The notes beneath the pieces are model-generated. The model ran no database searches. It saw only the letters and a list, made by a program, of their open reading frames with translations, and was not told the origin of the DNA. DNA of 64,000 bases from Clostridiales bacterium (GTDB lineage Bacteria; Bacillota; Clostridia; Saccharofermentanales; Saccharofermentanaceae), in NCBI GenBank assembly GCA_017511005.1, contig JAFWLP010000081.1, positions 30,649 to 94,648 on the forward strand, read 5' to 3'. Below are positions 17,916 through 24,651 of the stretch, one piece after another; the first letter of the stretch is position 1; every line of letters starts with the position of its first letter. The position numbers and the translations under genes were made by a program.

Positions 17916-19118
17916 TCAGAATGGATCGATAACAATATCTTCCGTACCAAGAACGCCTGCCTCAACAAGAGTCTCGATGTCCAGATCTTTCTCTGCTTCG
18001 ATTATATCCTCTGGATGCGGGTGTGTCTTTGGATGTTTTGCAACAAAAACCGTGCAGCAATCCTCGTAAGGAAGTATGGATGTATCAAAAGCTCCGATCC
18101 TGCGGGAAATATCACATGTCGCCTGCTTATCCAATCCGATAAGAGGTCTCATGACAGGCATCTTTACCACTTCATTGGTGGCCGCGATAGCTTCCATCGT
18201 CTGAGAAGCGACCTGGCCGAGGCTCTCACCCGTGATAAGACACTTGCAGTCATACTTTTGCGCAAGTCTCTCCGCTATCTGGAGCATGACGCGGCGCATG
18301 GTTACCGTGAGCATGTCCTGCGGTGAGTGCTTGTATAGATCCAGCTGGATCTGCGTAAAATTGACGATATGGAGCGTCATGCGTCCGGAATACCCTGAAA
18401 CGATCTTTGCCAGGTCTATTACCTTTTGTTTAGCAAGGTCGCTCGTATATGGATATGAGTGAAAATACACCGCATCGAGTGGCATTCCGCGTGATGCCAT
18501 CATGAATCCGGCCACCGGGCTGTCGATGCCGCCGGATAACAGCAGCATTCCCTTGGCACACGAACCGACAGGAAGGCCTCTGTGTGCCATCATCTTGCCG
18601 GAATAAACATAATTGGATTCGCGGATCTCAACGTTCAGGATAAAATCCGGGTTCTTGACCTTAACCTTCAGATTGGGGAAAGTATCGAGGATATAACCTC
18701 CGAGCTCGTCACAGATCTCGGGAGAAGTCATCGGGAAAGTCTTGTTTCCGCGCTTGCTCTCTACCTTAAACGTAACATAGCCGGGATTATTCTCAAGGAG
18801 TTCTCTGACACAGATAACTGCATTCTCCTTTATAGATTCGAAGTCACCTTCGAACTTCCTCGCAAGGCTTACTGATACGATGCCGAAAACCTGGCATACG
18901 GCCTTCATGATGTCCTCGGCTTCCGCCATGCCAGCAAAATTCGGATTGTCCTCATCCTTAGGTTCTATCCATATGCGGCTCTGGCTCTGATATATCTTCA
19001 GATTGCCGAATTTCCTGAGTCTGTATTTGAGATTGCTCTTAAGCTGTATCTCAAAAGATCCCCTGTTAAGTCCTTTGAGGGTTACTTCACCCATCCTCGC
19101 AAGAAGGACATTTGCCAT
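17916..19118 (-). CDS. thiI: tRNA 4-thiouridine synthase ThiI
   Basis: A 400-residue enzyme that adenylates tRNA U8 and transfers sulfur to form 4-thiouridine, and that can also supply sulfur for thiamine. It has an N-terminal ferredoxin-like plus THUMP RNA-binding region (about 1-170) and a PP-loop ATPase domain with SGGIDS at 195-200. The later catalytic Cys lies in the PYEDCCTVF motif. There is no C-terminal rhodanese domain, so sulfur must come directly from a dedicated cysteine desulfurase, which is the gene immediately upstream (11-bp gap). This matches the NifZ-ThiI pairing known from Bacillus subtilis. Length is typical for the short, rhodanese-less form. Confidence 0.96.
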   Translation of the reverse strand: MANVLLARMGEVTLKGLNRGSFEIQLKSNLKYRLRKFGNLKIYQSQSRIWIEPKDEDNPNFAGMAEAEDIMKAVCQVFGIVSVSLARKFEGDFESIKENAVICVRELLENNPGYVTFKVESKRGNKTFPMTSPEICDELGGYILDTFPNLKVKVKNPDFILNVEIRESNYVYSGKMMAHRGLPVGSCAKGMLLLSGGIDSPVAGFMMASRGMPLDAVYFHSYPYTSDLAKQKVIDLAKIVSGYSGRMTLHIVNFTQIQLDLYKHSPQDMLTVTMRRVMLQIAERLAQKYDCKCLITGESLGQVASQTMEAIAATNEVVKMPVMRPLIGLDKQATCDISRRIGAFDTSILPYEDCCTVFVAKHPKTHPHPEDIIEAEKDLDIETLVEAGVLGTEDIVIDPF

Positions 19119-19129
19119 TTTCTATCTCC

Positions 19130-20269
19130 TCACTTCACCAGAAATTGTTCGTAGATCTCATCAACGTGCCTGATGAACTCTTCCGCCTCATCCATCGTAT
19201 TATACCTTGAGAAACTCAGCCTGACAGCATTTGCGGCGGTCTTCCTGTCAACTCCCATCTCAAGGAGAACGTAAGACACTTTCTTCTGTTTTGCCGAGCA
19301 GGCGGAGACCGTCGACACATAAATATCGTATATCTCAAGGCAATGAAGCATCGTTTCCGATTCGAATCCGTCAAATGACACATTAAGCACATAAGGCAGG
19401 GCATCTTCGGGAGACAGTATTTTCGCGCCACGCGCAGACAGCTCCCTGCGCAGATATGAATTGATCTCTGATGCCTTTACGCGGGCCCCGTCAATGCCTT
19501 CTGACACTTCTTTGAGCGCTGCCAGAAAAGCTCCTGCCAGAACTGCGCTCTGCGTTCCCGAACGCATGCCGTCCTGCTGTCCTCCGCCGAGGATCAGCGG
19601 ATCGATCCTGACGCCTTTACGCACATATAAAACACCGTTTCCTTTTACCGAATGTATCTTGTGGCCGGAGAATGAGCACATATCCGCGCCCATTGCAGTA
19701 AGATTTACCGGCATCTTGCCCAGCGCCTGGACACAGTCAAGATAGATAACGGTTGACGGAGATATTGATCTGATTGTTTTCGCAATACTCTCAAAAGGCA
19801 GTACGGAGCCTGTCTCGTTATTAACCAGCGTAAAACACGCAAGAGCAACATCACCTTTATTCAGTTCTTCTTCAAGGCTTTCAAGTAAAGGCTTGCCGTC
19901 GATACCGACCTTGACATATCTGATCTCGTATCCGAGTTTTGCCAGATATTCCAGGCATTCCAGCGTAGCCTTATGCTCGGTCCTCGTGGAGATAACAGCA
20001 TTACCCGCTCTCTTGTTGCGGCTCATGTATCCTTTGATTGCAGTATTGGCGCTCTCGGTGGCGCATGATGTAAAGAAGATCTCATCAGGCCTTGCACCCA
20101 GGAGTTCAGCTGTCTCTTTCCTTATGCCTTCATACAGCTCGATCGCTTTATTGCCGAGCTTGTGAAGAGCCCCAGGATTGGCGGATACAGGATCCTCCGA
20201 GAGTTCCATAAGCTTTGCCCTTACGCTGTCCGAGACAAAGGTTGTTGCGCTGTTATCAAAATAGATCAT
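19130..20269 (-). CDS. Cysteine desulfurase (NifS/IscS-like), partner of ThiI
   Basis: A 379-residue class V aminotransferase-fold PLP enzyme that converts cysteine to alanine and carries persulfide sulfur. The PLP Lys is Lys204 in SGHKIHSVKG. His99 in RTEHKA, Asp178 in VIYLDCVQA and the mobile-loop Cys in STVSACSAKQK (about residue 328) are the remaining key residues. The loop is that of the group I NifS/IscS type. Adjacent thiI, 11 bp downstream, indicates the principal job is sulfur supply for 4-thiouridine; no iscU or iscR gene is nearby. The start overlaps nothing, and 79 bp separate it from the GGDEF gene. Confidence 0.95.
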   Translation of the reverse strand: MIYFDNSATTFVSDSVRAKLMELSEDPVSANPGALHKLGNKAIELYEGIRKETAELLGARPDEIFFTSCATESANTAIKGYMSRNKRAGNAVISTRTEHKATLECLEYLAKLGYEIRYVKVGIDGKPLLESLEEELNKGDVALACFTLVNNETGSVLPFESIAKTIRSISPSTVIYLDCVQALGKMPVNLTAMGADMCSFSGHKIHSVKGNGVLYVRKGVRIDPLILGGGQQDGMRSGTQSAVLAGAFLAALKEVSEGIDGARVKASEINSYLRRELSARGAKILSPEDALPYVLNVSFDGFESETMLHCLEIYDIYVSTVSACSAKQKKVSYVLLEMGVDRKTAANAVRLSFSRYNTMDEAEEFIRHVDEIYEQFLVK

Positions 20270-20348
20270 GAAATCAATCTCCCGACAAAATAACGCAAAT
20301 ATTATATATTAGCGGAATTTTAACGCAACAGGATTTTATCGGTAACCG

Positions 20349-21443
20349 TCACAGCCTTGAAGTGGTCGCGTTCAGGTTCCTGACCTTCTTGATCTCGGCC
20401 TTGTTGTCGTACATCAGCTGGTCCGAGACTCTTATCGCGTCCTGGATGCTTTTCGCCCTTGCGGTCATCTCATAACCGAATGCGCACACATATTCCGTTT
20501 TGCCCATCGCATCACGCATCGCTTTAATGTCATTGCAGATGACTATCTCGCTGGTCCTGATATAGAAGATCATGAATTCATCGCCGCCAACACGGTAGAC
20601 GGTGGCATTGTTTCCGCAGTTGCTCCTTATGATCTTCGCGACTGTCTTCAATGCGTCATCCCCGGCCTGGTGACCGAAATTATCGTTAAGATATTTGAGG
20701 TCATTCATATCGATGGATACAACACCGGTAATATATTTCGAATTCATGTCGATATCCTGGTAATAACTCTGACGGTTATAGAGATTTGTCAGCGGATCCT
20801 TCTTAGCCATATGGATATAGAGATAAGTAAAATACAGGAGCATGCCAGACGTGAACAGCGTACTGTAATCCTTGTCTATCCCGAGCAGCATAAAGCCTAT
20901 GGCACCGGCCAGCGGACAAATCGATATATAGAAGGCTATGGTGCGGTCTATCCTTGAAGAAAACCTGAGATAAATAAGATTATGCACGAGGAACACGATC
21001 ACATAGAATATAAAGAGAACGTATGGCAGCTTCGGTACCAGGCCTCCCGCATAGTTATTTGACAAATGATAATAGAAAACGATATGAGTCCATTGGGAAG
21101 TATAGAACAGCGGAACACAGACCATCTCGGGTATCAGGATTAAAACGAACCGCTTTCTGCTCATATTCGTCGATATGATCAGCATCATTACGATGATTAT
21201 TGCGGGATATATTGAATACAATGTTGCCGTAAGAAGAGGGCGCAAAATACTGTATGAAGGAAATGTCTGGGTCCAGCGTTCGGCTACATAACAGAACAGT
21301 TCCACAAAGAGCATAAGGACCGCGATAAACGTCCTGCGCTTCATTTTCGCAGATATATGGGCGCCGACGAGCAAAAGGATCACAAGACCCCCAAGCTCGT
21401 AGATCATGACAAAATTATCACCTAAGAATTTATCTACTGTCAC
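20349..21443 (-). CDS. Membrane diguanylate cyclase (GGDEF domain)
   Basis: A 364-residue integral membrane protein. About six or seven hydrophobic helices fill residues 15-210. A cytoplasmic GGDEF domain (about 215-364) follows, opening with DPLTNLYNR and containing an intact GGDEF at 286-290. It should therefore synthesise cyclic di-GMP. I do not see the RxxD inhibitory site at its usual place five residues before GGDEF, so product inhibition may be absent. No EAL or HD-GYP domain is fused and no c-di-GMP effector gene is nearby. The membrane part resembles multi-helix sensors of the 7TM type, signal unknown. It stands alone between the sulfur operon and the GH51 unit. Confidence 0.92.
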   Translation of the reverse strand: MTVDKFLGDNFVMIYELGGLVILLLVGAHISAKMKRRTFIAVLMLFVELFCYVAERWTQTFPSYSILRPLLTATLYSIYPAIIIVMMLIISTNMSRKRFVLILIPEMVCVPLFYTSQWTHIVFYYHLSNNYAGGLVPKLPYVLFIFYVIVFLVHNLIYLRFSSRIDRTIAFYISICPLAGAIGFMLLGIDKDYSTLFTSGMLLYFTYLYIHMAKKDPLTNLYNRQSYYQDIDMNSKYITGVVSIDMNDLKYLNDNFGHQAGDDALKTVAKIIRSNCGNNATVYRVGGDEFMIFYIRTSEIVICNDIKAMRDAMGKTEYVCAFGYEMTARAKSIQDAIRVSDQLMYDNKAEIKKVRNLNATTSRL

Positions 21444-21509
21444 GGTCAGCTTACCCCTGAGTTCGGAATTACAATAATTATATCAGACAGGATATAAGAC
21501 GGGCAGACT

Positions 21510-21755
21510 TCACCATTTCCGGTACGGGCATTTCCCCTTCTTCATTGCAGCCCTTATCTCGACATAACAGCCGCAGGCAAGGCAGGTTCCCTGGTTGATC
21601 TTTTCGCACTCTTTGCAGAAGACGAGCCTTTCAGACAGTACCTCATCAGAAACAAGCTCTTCCGGCGGAAGAGCTTTGATTCCTTCTACGATTATCTTGT
21701 CGTACTGTTCCTTGCTGAAATCACGCAGCAGACAGCGCGTGCAGATCTTTGGCAT
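21510..21755 (-). CDS. Small Cys-rich protein, DUF6171 family
   Basis: This 81-residue protein carries three Cys motifs: CTRC near the N-terminus, CKEC in the middle and CLACGCYVEIRAA near the C-terminus, then a final Cys before a terminal Tyr-Arg-Lys-Trp. The layout corresponds to DUF6171, a family of short zinc-ribbon-like proteins widespread in Clostridia and of unknown function. It probably binds two metal ions. It begins one base after the stop of the GH51 gene, so it is co-transcribed. Similar genes sit in many contexts, so a specific link to arabinose release is not implied. Confidence 0.85.
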   Translation of the reverse strand: MPKICTRCLLRDFSKEQYDKIIVEGIKALPPEELVSDEVLSERLVFCKECEKINQGTCLACGCYVEIRAAMKKGKCPYRKW

Positions 21756-21756
21756 C

Positions 21757-23268
21757 TCAGATCACTGCTTCGATGTGCATTACGCTTGATGCGGGGATCT
21801 TGAAGCTGATCCTGTCGCCTTCGAAGCTGATGTTATCGAAAGTCTTCTCGCTTACGACATCAGGTTCATCGAACGTATTGTGATCATCCATCCTGCCGCC
21901 GACGACCGAAGCCTTTACGGACTTGATCTGAACCCCCATGAGAGTGCTGCTTACATCGTAAGCGTCAGTACACGAGAGGTTAGCGAGTGTTATATGTATC
22001 TTTCCGTCCTTGTCCTTCGAGACTGACTCATGGAGATTCGGTACCATGTACTGATCCTCAAGGCCGATCTGTTCAGCATTGACGGAGCTCTCCAGAAGTT
22101 CACCGTCCTGGTGGCAGCTGTACATCTTGAAAACGAAATAAGTAGGTGTCTTGATCATCCTGTCACCCTCGGTGAGGATAACAGCCTGGAGCACGTTAAC
22201 GAGCTGAGCGATGTTTGCCATCTTGACTCTCTTGCAGTGCTTGTTGAAGATGTTGAGATTGATCGCTGCTATAAGAGCATCCCTTATTGTGTTCTGCTGA
22301 TAGAGGAAGCCCGGATTGGTCCCTTCCTCTACGTCATACCATGTACCCCATTCGTCAACCATAAGACCGATCCTGCATTCGGGATCATACCTGTCCATGA
22401 TCGCGGAGTGCTTCTCGATGAATTCCTCCATTGCAAATGTCTTGGCAAGAGTCATGTACCACTCTTTGTCATTGAAGCCCGTGGCACTGCCCTTGTGATC
22501 CCAGTCATAAGGAAGCGTGTAGTAATGGAGCGTGAGGCCGTCCATGTATCCGAAGTTCTGCGGGAACGAACCCTGCTGCCTGAAGCACTCCCGGAGAAGT
22601 GTCTCTGTCCAGTTATAGTCCTTGTCAGTGGGGCCTACCGCAAGTTTCTTGATCTTCTTGTTCTGATCGTAGTTCTTGACGAAAGTCTGATACTGCTTGT
22701 AGAGATTGGCATAGTACTCCGGCACCATGTTGCCGCCGCATCCCCATGTCTCGTTGCCGACTGCGAAATAATCGACCGTCCAGGGCTTCTCCCTGCCGTT
22801 GGCTCTTCTGAGATCAGCCATCGGGGAAACTCCGTCAAAAGTCATATACTCGACCCATTCGCTCATCTCCCTGACGGTGCCGCTTCCTACATTGCCGTTG
22901 ATGTAGGTCTTGCATCCGAGCTGTTCGGCGAGTTCCATGAATTCATGGGTACCGAAGCTGTTATCCTCGGTAACTCCGCCCCAGTTGGTATTGATCATCT
23001 TCTTGCGGGATTCCTTGGGACCGATACCGTCCTTCCAGTGATATTCGTCAGCAAAGCACCCGCCCGGCCAGCGAAGGACAGGTATCTTCATCTCCTTAAG
23101 GGCTTCGACAACATCATTACGCATGCCCCTGGTATTGGGAATATCGGAATTCTCACCGACATAAATGCCTTCATATATGCATCTTCCGAGATGTTCGGAA
23201 AAATGGCCCTGGATCTCAGGATTGATGTGACCTGCTTCTTTGCCGGTATTGATGAACAGATTGTACAT
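21757..23268 (-). CDS. GH51 alpha-L-arabinofuranosidase
   Basis: A 503-residue intracellular glycoside hydrolase that removes arabinofuranosyl side chains from arabinoxylan or arabinan oligosaccharides. I start at the ATG at 23268 ([10 protein letters not shown]) because GAGG lies just before it and homologs begin here. The acid/base Glu173 is in GNETWGCGG and the nucleophile Glu306 is in [22 protein letters not shown] is the family signature. There is no signal peptide, so substrate must be imported as oligosaccharides; no transporter gene is nearby. An extended -10 promoter and a perfect 14-bp palindrome precede it. The DUF6171 gene follows after one base. Confidence 0.95.
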   Translation of the reverse strand: MYNLFINTGKEAGHINPEIQGHFSEHLGRCIYEGIYVGENSDIPNTRGMRNDVVEALKEMKIPVLRWPGGCFADEYHWKDGIGPKESRKKMINTNWGGVTEDNSFGTHEFMELAEQLGCKTYINGNVGSGTVREMSEWVEYMTFDGVSPMADLRRANGREKPWTVDYFAVGNETWGCGGNMVPEYYANLYKQYQTFVKNYDQNKKIKKLAVGPTDKDYNWTETLLRECFRQQGSFPQNFGYMDGLTLHYYTLPYDWDHKGSATGFNDKEWYMTLAKTFAMEEFIEKHSAIMDRYDPECRIGLMVDEWGTWYDVEEGTNPGFLYQQNTIRDALIAAINLNIFNKHCKRVKMANIAQLVNVLQAVILTEGDRMIKTPTYFVFKMYSCHQDGELLESSVNAEQIGLEDQYMVPNLHESVSKDKDGKIHITLANLSCTDAYDVSSTLMGVQIKSVKASVVGGRMDDHNTFDEPDVVSEKTFDNISFEGDRISFKIPASSVMHIEAVI

Positions 23269-23298
23269 AGCTGACCTCACTTGAAAGAATTCGTGATG

Positions 23299-23312
23299 GA
23301 ACCGTACGGTTC
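23299..23312. promoter_or_regulatory. Operator-like perfect palindrome before the GH51 gene
   Basis: GAACCGTACGGTTC is a perfect 14-bp inverted repeat. It lies just downstream of the expected transcription start of the GH51 gene and upstream of its ribosome binding site. Size and place fit a repressor operator, for example for a LacI- or GntR-type sugar regulator. No regulator gene is adjacent. Confidence 0.55.
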
Positions 23313-23325
23313 TCAAAAAAAAATA

Positions 23326-23334
23326 ATTATATCA
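23326..23334 (-). promoter_or_regulatory. Extended -10 promoter of the GH51-DUF6171 unit
   Basis: Minus-strand TGATATAAT is a perfect extended -10 element (TG, one base, TATAAT). No good -35 is seen, which is usual for this class. Transcription would start near 23319, so the palindrome at 23299-23312 overlaps positions about +7 to +20. Confidence 0.6.
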
Positions 23335-23383
23335 GAGAAAAGCCCGGCCAATATATATGAATGACCGTACTTCTGAAACCGGA

Positions 23384-24304
23384 TCAAACGTCCAGTACGA
23401 TCCACATAGCCGGCCGAATTCCGCGGACAATGCCGTGCCCGTGTGCGCCGGTCCCTTCAGATGAACGCTGACGGTCGAACGAGGGATGCACGATTCCCTT
23501 TTCATCGACAGAAGGCGAGCAATGAGCATACCTGCGGGCATATCGCAGCCACCATCCTTTCCCAGCAGCTCTTGATTCATTGTCCGGGAAATAGTTCTTT
23601 GCTTCCTTCGCGCTCAGCAGGAATACCCGGTCAGCCGCAGAATCACCGGCAGACGCATTAAGATCGTAGGTTTCATCATTGACTATAATGCAGGGAACGA
23701 TCCGGTCTCTTTCCTCCTGTGTGAAATACTCATCAAGGAAAGTACCGTTAAGGTATTTCCGTAATGTGCAATCCTGCCATGAGAAAGATCCGTCGGTTTG
23801 GTTATATGGCATCTCGAAAACCGTATCCGAGCTTATGATAAGAGCTTTATTTTCTCTGACCGCAAGCACTTTCCATGAGACGGGCTCGCCGGTTTTGCTG
23901 TCAGATCCGAAACCAAATTCATCATTTACCCCGGGATTCAGCTTTTTCGGGACTTCCGTGATTGTTTCATTCTCCGTTACAGGCTCAGGAATAACATAAG
24001 ACTCATCCTCTGCAACGTGCGTTTCGGTCTCATCAGTCAACGGTTCAGTCTCAATAACAGGCTCAGCCTCAACGGCATCCGTTACGTCTTCAGAAACATC
24101 ACTCCGGGTTACAACAGCCTCCGTTTCAACTTCAGCAACATCCGGCTCAGCCTCAAGGGGCATTAACACATCTTTCTGAGCATCCCTTTTATCCGCCGCC
24201 TTAAATGACGCAGCCGTCAGCGGCTTAAGTTTTTGCGGTGCTCCGCACTTCATACAGAACTTAACATTTTCAGGCAAAATATGTCCGCATATGACACAAT
24301 ACAT
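23384..24304 (-). CDS. Zinc-ribbon protein with acidic linker and DUF6273-like domain
   Basis: A 306-residue protein of unknown function. It opens with a zinc ribbon (Cys3, Cys6, Cys17, Cys20). A long Glu/Val/Thr-rich acidic linker (about 30-115) follows. The C-terminal domain (about 118-306) has the hallmarks of DUF6273: a SWKVLAV strand, ALIIS, CTLRKYLNG and a closing RPAMWIVLDV. There is no signal peptide or membrane helix, so it appears cytoplasmic, although DUF6273 domains often occur in exported proteins. GGAGG precedes the ATG. It lies directly upstream of the GH51 promoter and downstream of tRNA-Leu. The linker composition suggests a flexible spacer. Confidence 0.8.
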   Translation of the reverse strand: MYCVICGHILPENVKFCMKCGAPQKLKPLTAASFKAADKRDAQKDVLMPLEAEPDVAEVETEAVVTRSDVSEDVTDAVEAEPVIETEPLTDETETHVAEDESYVIPEPVTENETITEVPKKLNPGVNDEFGFGSDSKTGEPVSWKVLAVRENKALIISSDTVFEMPYNQTDGSFSWQDCTLRKYLNGTFLDEYFTQEERDRIVPCIIVNDETYDLNASAGDSAADRVFLLSAKEAKNYFPDNESRAAGKGWWLRYARRYAHCSPSVDEKGIVHPSFDRQRSSEGTGAHGHGIVRGIRPAMWIVLDV

Positions 24305-24444
24305 ATTGATCCTCCATCCTTTATCCTTTATTGATTTATATATTTTACCCGAAAATCAGGAAAATTTGTCTTTCTGTTGCGAAAGGATGCAGAAATGTGT
24401 GTTCTTACAATCAGGCTCCATATGATCACGGTATGGTTACCGGC

Positions 24445-24480
24445 AAAAAAATGGCTCCCCACGGACAACCGTGAAGAGCT
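24445..24480 (-). terminator. Terminator of tRNA-Leu
   Basis: On the minus strand, GCTCTTCACGG pairs with CCGTGGGGAGC (two G-U pairs, four-base loop), followed by A and seven T residues. It lies nine bases beyond the CCA end of the tRNA. Confidence 0.8.
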
Positions 24481-24488
24481 TTGAATAA

Positions 24489-24575
24489 TGGTGCAGATGG
24501 CGGGACTTGAACCCGCACGAGATTGCTCCCACTAGCACCTGAAGCTAGCGCGTCTGCCAATTCCACCACATCTGC
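24489..24575 (-). tRNA. tRNA-Leu (anticodon CAG)
   Basis: An 87-nt class II tRNA with an encoded CCA end. The acceptor stem pairs GCAGATG with CATCTGC, with an A discriminator. The anticodon loop TTCAGGT sits between CTAGC and GCTAG, giving CAG, which reads CTG codons. A long variable arm and a T arm with GCGGG, TTCAAGT and CCCGC are present. It is a single-gene unit with its own promoter and terminator. Confidence 0.95.
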
Positions 24576-24586
24576 GTGCGGGTTAG

Positions 24587-24615
24587 ATTTTATAACAAGC
24601 GTCTGCTTTTTTCAA
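24587..24615 (-). promoter_or_regulatory. Promoter of tRNA-Leu
   Basis: On the minus strand TTGAAA (24615-24610) and TAAAAT (24592-24587) are 17 bp apart, 12 bp upstream of the tRNA 5' end. It is back to back with the promoter of the divergent helicase gene. Confidence 0.65.
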
Positions 24616-24639
24616 TAAGAACATAAAAGACAGTTGGGT

Positions 24640-24645
24640 TATAAT
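24640..24645 (+). promoter_or_regulatory. -10 element of the helicase gene, implying a leaderless mRNA
   Basis: A consensus TATAAT ends six bases before the helicase ATG at 24652. Initiation at the normal distance would start the transcript at the A of the ATG. No Shine-Dalgarno sequence is present in front of the ATG. No good -35 is seen. Confidence 0.5.
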
Positions 24646-24651
24646 CTCCTT

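Noticed and set aside
22030-23274. Long open frame on the plus strand (about 414 codons)
   Set aside because: It is exactly antisense to the GH51 gene, which has all catalytic motifs. The antisense product has no family resemblance and no ribosome binding site.
24305-24444. Small gene between the zinc-ribbon gene and tRNA-Leu
   Set aside because: No frame of useful length with a start and ribosome binding site was found.
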